NCBI GenBank assembly: GCA_003140115.1
Contig: PLIQ01000188.1
Location: 1-7,519 of the forward strand
DNA from: Actinomycetota bacterium
Lineage (GTDB): Bacteria; Actinomycetota; Actinomycetes; Streptosporangiales; Streptosporangiaceae
Length of the DNA: 7,519 nucleotides
Direction: 5' to 3'
Below the pieces are notes generated by a model that was not told the origin of the DNA, did no database searches, and was given only the letters and a program-made list of their open reading frames with translations. The position numbers and the translations under genes are program-made. Shown here in pieces: positions 5,041 through 7,519 of the stretch; position 1 is the stretch's first letter, and each line of letters begins with the position of its first letter.

Positions 5041-5640
5041 CTACGGGCATAGCTGGAAGACCAGGACATCTGGCATGTGATGGCCATCCGGCGCAGCGAA
5101 ATCCTCGCTGGTCAGGCCCGGATCCAGCCGCCGGGCCAAGCCGATCAGCCGGGCCTGGCTGTAGCGCTCCAGCGCCGCGGCCACGTCAGCGTAGTCCCGC
5201 GGCTCGACCCGGCTGGCCAGCGCGCACACCTTCCCGCCCACGGCATCTTCCAGATCCAGGACCGGGCCGATATCCATCACCACAGGCTGGCGGCCGCGGT
5301 CGAAGTAGGCCAGATGCAGCCGCAGCATCTGCTCCCCGCCCGCAGCGGTCATGATCCACTCCGCCAGCCCCTGGCCGATGTCGGGAAACATATCGCTCAG
5401 CCCGCCCGCCTGGTCCGGCCGCTCGGCCTGGAAGCCCGCGCGGCGGAGCGCGGCCTGCACCGCATCGGCGGCCGCCTAGACGCCGTGCTCCTAGTCGGTG
5501 AACAGGGCGACATCCTGGGGTGGGCCGGGAGATAACCCCGTGGCCAGCAGCGCGTTGCCGCCGCCCAGCGCGAAGCCGTGCCCGGCCGCCGCGGCCGGGG
5601 CAACTGCGGCGACCTGACGGTGCAGGTCACTGACCGGCAT
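5041..5640 (-). pseudogene. AbiEii/AbiGii-family nucleotidyltransferase gene with two in-frame TAG codons
   Basis: From ATG 5640 the minus strand has a 199-codon frame with no indel but two amber codons: codon 50 (5493-5491) and codon 55 (5478-5476), separated by EHGV. The upstream part contains FALGGGNALLATG (23-35) and QDVALFTD (42-49). In this family the second motif is normally DVDLF, so one metal-binding Asp is already Ala. The downstream part is well preserved: LHLAYFDR, VVMDIGPVLDLEDAVGGK, then CALASRVEPRDYADV and LARRLDPGL, which is the usual AbiEii lysine/RD segment. In AbiE systems AbiEii is the toxin, a nucleotidyltransferase that modifies tRNA. The ATG overlaps the upstream stop as TGATG. 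Both TAG codons are one C-to-T step from CAG (Gln). The gene ends in TAG 5043-5041. Most likely it is dead; amber readthrough is an untested alternative. Confidence 0.85.
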
Positions 5641-5999
5641 CAGCCCGCCCCGGCCGCGGCGGCCCGCAGCTGCGGATGATGCTCCTCCCAGGCCTGCCGC
5701 ACGCCCTTGGGCAGGGCCAGCTCCGGCCACACCGAGATCAGCGTGTCCCGGTCCAGGCAACCCGTCAGATCCTCCGGGCGGCTGGCCTCCCGCAGCACGA
5801 TCTGGTACAGCCAGCGCCGCAGGTACGGCTCGCCCAGGTCGAAGACGGGGCTGGGGCTGCTCCAGTACAGCCGCAGCGGCAGCTCCACGGTGCCCCGCGC
5901 CGGCCCGCGCAGGCTGTTCAGATCGGTGACCACGATCACCCGGCGCCCCGCCCGCGCCGGGTGCTGGGTGCGCACCGCGACCGCACGCTCCGCGTTCAT
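5640..5999 (-). CDS. Conserved protein of unknown function coupled to AbiEii, possible antitoxin-like partner
   Basis: This 119-aa protein is coupled to the downstream AbiEii-family gene by a 1-bp overlap (TGATG). Visible segments are RVIVVTDLNSLRGP (about 19-32), GTVELPLRLYWSS (35-47), FDLGEPYLRRWLYQIVLREA (52-71) and DTLISVWPELALPKGVRQAW (83-102). It has no signal peptide, membrane helix or catalytic motif that I recognise. From memory, actinobacterial AbiEii-family genes are often preceded by a protein of this kind, but I cannot name a family. It does not show the winged-helix start expected of the classical AbiEi antitoxin. ATG 5999 is chosen over the longer frame to 6197 because similarity-like sequence starts there and a -10-like TATCCT sits 5 nt upstream. 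The frame is intact although its partner is broken. Confidence 0.75.
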   Translation of the reverse strand: MNAERAVAVRTQHPARAGRRVIVVTDLNSLRGPARGTVELPLRLYWSSPSPVFDLGEPYLRRWLYQIVLREASRPEDLTGCLDRDTLISVWPELALPKGVRQAWEEHHPQLRAAAAGAG

Positions 6000-6004
6000 G
6001 CCTG

Positions 6005-6010
6005 AGGATA
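6005..6010 (-). promoter_or_regulatory. -10-like element of the AbiE-like operon, leaderless geometry
   Basis: TATCCT (minus strand, 6010-6005) fits TANNNT and is followed by 5 nt and ATG 5999. A weak -35-like TTTCGT lies 17 bp upstream (6033-6028). Only AGG precedes the ATG, 2 nt away, so no usable Shine-Dalgarno is present and a leaderless start is plausible. Confidence 0.4.
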
Positions 6011-6040
6011 GCCCGTGCCCGGCCGAGACGAAAATCTGTT

Positions 6041-6280
6041 CTAACAAGCGGGCCACAGGAAGCCGCGCGATGGCCGCAACGGACAGGCCGACGCCGCGGC
6101 CAGGTGGCTGGTCAGGCGCTGGCGAGCAACACCGAAACCCGCGCAAGCCAGGGCGGCGAGAATGATCACCACAAGAATCCCACGGACACGATGGCATCGC
6201 CTGGGTACGGCGGCATCACCGCTGAACTGGCATCCAGGCCCGGCGATCAGCCAAAATGCAGGTGACCTGGGCTCAGTCAT
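6041..6280 (-). CDS. Possible small one-TM protein or remnant
   Basis: The 79-residue frame from ATG 6280 contains one clear hydrophobic helix, GILVVIILAALACAGFG (34-50). It is preceded by RRCHRVR and followed by VARQRLTSHLA, the layout of an N-terminal membrane anchor with cytoplasmic positive charges. The frame stops at TAG 6043-6041 shortly after a GF-containing segment. Larger single-anchor actinobacterial proteins such as the DUF2993 group have a similar start, so this may be the stump of one, but similarity is too thin to claim. There is no strong Shine-Dalgarno: only AGG 3 nt before ATG. It points toward the AbiE-like operon, 41 bp away. It may be non-coding. Confidence 0.25.
   Translation of the reverse strand: MTEPRSPAFWLIAGPGCQFSGDAAVPRRCHRVRGILVVIILAALACAGFGVARQRLTSHLAAASACPLRPSRGFLWPAC
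6258..6268. repeat. CAGGTGACCT element, first of two inverted copies
   Basis: GCAGGTGACCT (6258-6268) recurs as its reverse complement AGGTCACCTGC at 6519-6529. Each copy is itself a near-palindrome (AGGT-N-ACCT), as protein binding sites often are. The first copy overlaps the start region of the 6041-6280 frame. Confidence 0.3.
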
Positions 6281-6518
6281 CTGCCTGGTGATAACCGCGC
6301 AAGGCGTGACAGATCGTTTTGTAAACGGCAGTCACCGCATGGACCGCGATCCAGGTGGGCTATGGCAAGCTCGCTCAGCGCTCCTCGTGATCGCGTAACG
6401 TGATAAGCGGATATATTGTAATTAGCTCGAACAATTTCAGATCGCCGATTTTGAGCGCACGATAGCCGCCTCGCAACGTGCAGATGCTCCGACGCAGATA
6501 AGCCAGTTATGTGGTTCG

Positions 6519-6529
6519 AGGTCACCTGC
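6519..6529. repeat. AGGTCACCTGC, second inverted copy
   Basis: This is the exact reverse complement of 6258-6268 over 11 bp, with no further similarity outside. The spacing of about 250 bp and lack of longer terminal repeats argue against a small transposable element and for two operator-like sites or chance. Confidence 0.3.
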
Positions 6530-6637
6530 GCCACCACCGCGCTGGCCAGGATCTGCAGGTGATGAGGCCAAACCGGGCCAGTTCAGCTGATCACGCTTAA
6601 TGGGCCGAGGTCCTGTTAATGGCCACAGGGAGCGGTC

Positions 6638-6671
6638 GCTGTACGGAGCTGTACCGGCTGGACAGCTATAC
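6638..6671 (+). repeat. Cluster of four GCTGTAC-like heptamers upstream of the GNAT promoter
   Basis: The copies are GCTGTAC (6638-6644), GCTGTAC (6648-6654), GCTGGAC (6657-6663) and GCTATAC (6665-6671). Their starts are 10, 9 and 8 bp apart, close to one helical turn. They end about 20 bp before the -35-like TTGATA, a position typical of activator sites. The two exact copies are certain; grouping the other two is an interpretation. Confidence 0.35.
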
Positions 6672-6692
6672 CAGGCGGCCCGGCTCAAAAGA

Positions 6693-6721
6693 TTGATACC
6701 GCTCGTGTACGCGCCGACAAT
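6693..6721 (+). promoter_or_regulatory. Promoter of the 6728 GNAT gene, leaderless type
   Basis: TTGATA (6693-6698) and GACAAT (6716-6721) are spaced by exactly 17 bp. They match the consensus at five of six (-35) and four of six (-10) positions. Only 6 nt separate the -10 from GTG 6728, so transcription should begin at the start codon. This explains the absence of a Shine-Dalgarno there. Confidence 0.5.
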
Positions 6722-6727
6722 GATGGG

Positions 6728-7240
6728 GTGCTGATACGGGCGGCCCAGGCGGCTGAGATCCCCGCCGTGCAGGCGATTGACCGGGCCTCCATGCCGATGT
6801 TCTGCGACATCGGCATGCCCGAGATCGCACAGTACGACCCCTGGCCGCTCGGCGAGCTTGCCGCCCGCCAGCAGGCCGGCCGTCTGTGGATAGCAGCCGG
6901 CGAGGCCGGTGCCCTCGTCGCGTTCCTCATGGCGAGCCCGGTCGACAGCTGCCTGCAGGTGGAGCAGGTATCGGTCGATCCCGGCAGCGCCCGCCGCGGA
7001 CTGGGCCGGGCGCTGCTGGACCATGCCGCAGATCAGGCCTCAGCTGCCGGCCTTCCCGCGCTGACACTGACGACGTTCGCGGATGTGCCGTGGAATGCGC
7101 CCTATTACGCCCGGTGCGGGTTCCGGGTCCTCGACGGCGCTGAGATCACACCGGGGCTGCGCGCGATCCGCCACCGGGAGGCCGCGCTCGGCTTGGACCG
7201 GTGGCCGCGAGTCTGCATGCGCCGCGATACGTCAGCTTGA
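6728..7240 (+). CDS. GNAT family N-acetyltransferase
   Basis: This 170-aa protein begins LIRAAQAAEIPAVQAID, the common opening of single-domain GNAT enzymes. The conserved core is LQVEQVSVDPGSARRGLGRA (76-95). Here VEQVSVDP is strand beta-4 and RRGLGR (89-94) the acetyl-CoA phosphate-binding loop. NAPYYARCGFRVL (123-135) is the usual C-terminal motif. It should acetylate a small molecule or peptide amine; the substrate is not evident. The start is GTG 6728: no in-frame ATG lies upstream, ATGs at 6720 and 6723 are out of frame, and no Shine-Dalgarno is present. The promoter at 6693-6721 would produce a leaderless mRNA starting here. The gene is intact and monocistronic, and is the third GNAT gene of the window counting the broken one. 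The three are different subtypes, so they are not recent duplicates. Confidence 0.9.
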   Translation: MLIRAAQAAEIPAVQAIDRASMPMFCDIGMPEIAQYDPWPLGELAARQQAGRLWIAAGEAGALVAFLMASPVDSCLQVEQVSVDPGSARRGLGRALLDHAADQASAAGLPALTLTTFADVPWNAPYYARCGFRVLDGAEITPGLRAIRHREAALGLDRWPRVCMRRDTSA

Positions 7241-7519
7241 CCCAGAATGCCGTATTCAGCGCGGATTCCAGCGGCACTTAAGACGGACGCACGGGCAGGC
7301 ATATTCCGCGGATATGGATCATGGGAAGTAGCCTGCTGCGATAACTGAGGCTAACCTATCCCGAACCATACCGAGCTCCCTGCTGATTATTTACATCTCT
7401 CCGAGGGTGGCCGTCGTCGCCCTATCAAGCACGGGTCAGCCTGTTGGGGGCGGCCTCAGCGCTATCCGCTACCGGCGGAGTCGTGCGGCACTGCCGCGGT
7501 TTCTCCCTTCGCGATCATG
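7241..7519. other. 3' flank with no supportable gene
   Basis: No coding region can be supported in the last 279 bp. A minus-strand frame runs from the window edge to TAG 7464-7462 and could be the C-terminal tail of a gene entering from the right. A plus-strand frame is open to the edge from before GTG 7407 and could be a gene start. Neither has a clear Shine-Dalgarno or recognisable residues. Confidence 0.4.

Larger units (their letters stand above)
6281..6692. other. Intergenic region without a convincing gene
   Basis: The roughly 410 bp between the possible small membrane protein and the promoter of the 6728 gene hold no frame with protein-like composition. They contain an AT-rich patch at 6400-6440, unusual for this genome. 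Within it ATTGT (6415-6419) and ACAAT (6431-6435) form an inverted repeat. The second CAGGTGACCT-type copy (6519-6529), two TTAATGG-type repeats (6597-6606 and 6616-6624) and the GCTGTAC cluster (6638-6671) follow. This looks regulatory or like a junction rather than coding. Confidence 0.45.

Noticed and set aside
3315..5640. Genome-wide stop-codon reassignment to explain internal TGA and TAG
   Set aside because: TGA and TAG are used as normal terminal stops by other genes in the window, so reassignment is very unlikely.
6258..6529. A miniature transposable element bounded by 11-bp inverted repeats
   Set aside because: The repeats do not extend beyond 11 bp, are themselves near-palindromic, and no target-site duplication was seen.
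6437..7024. 195-residue minus-strand frame over the last GNAT gene
   Set aside because: Overlaps a clear GNAT gene on the plus strand and is not protein-like.

Overview
The window is high-GC DNA with strong GC preference at third codon positions, GTG starts and leaderless-looking promoters. That suggests an actinomycete (Streptomyces / Streptosporangiales-like), but no gene here fixes the genus. It is an accessory-type neighbourhood of short, mostly monocistronic genes with long gaps and several decayed genes. No insertion sequence, integrase, rRNA, intact tRNA or CRISPR array was recognised.

Left part (1-2955): the C-terminal end of an unidentified protein (1-240) is followed by a terminator-like hairpin. 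Next comes a RimJ/RimL-type GNAT acetyltransferase (506-1063, +). A converging gap (1064-1428) holds what looks like a decayed membrane-protein fragment on the minus strand. Then a DeoR/YafY-type HTH-WYL regulator (1429-2400, -) is divergently arranged with a 150-aa lipocalin-like protein (2503-2955, +). The 102-bp space between them holds a 10-bp-arm inverted repeat that could be the regulator's operator.

Middle part (2956-4327): mostly relics. A roughly 60-residue piece of a family 3 glycoside hydrolase (3002-3181, -) abuts the lipocalin-like gene. A YpeA-type GNAT gene (3315-3731, -) is full length but has one in-frame TGA. A 596-bp stretch (3732-4327) has no convincing gene.

Right part (4328-6280): two toxin-antitoxin-like modules lie head to tail on the minus strand, each containing a nucleotidyltransferase. 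The downstream one (4328-4962) is an apparently intact MntA/HepT pair with a 4-bp GTGA overlap. The upstream one (5041-5999) is an AbiE-like pair: a 119-aa protein of unknown function coupled through TGATG to an AbiEii-family protein. The AbiEii gene has two in-frame TAG codons and a degraded DxD motif. A possible one-TM protein remnant lies upstream (6041-6280). A gap with short repeats and an AT-rich patch then leads to a GNAT acetyltransferase (6728-7240, +) with a leaderless-type promoter.

The most notable points are: (i) the tandem of an intact MntA/HepT system and a stop-riddled AbiE-like system; (ii) premature stops in minus-strand genes that are each one C-to-T change from Gln or Arg; (iii) a -10-like hexamer placed 5-6 nt before the start codon in four genes. 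The two modules appear to be known families or relatives of them. The only part that may be little described is the AbiEii partner at 5640-5999.
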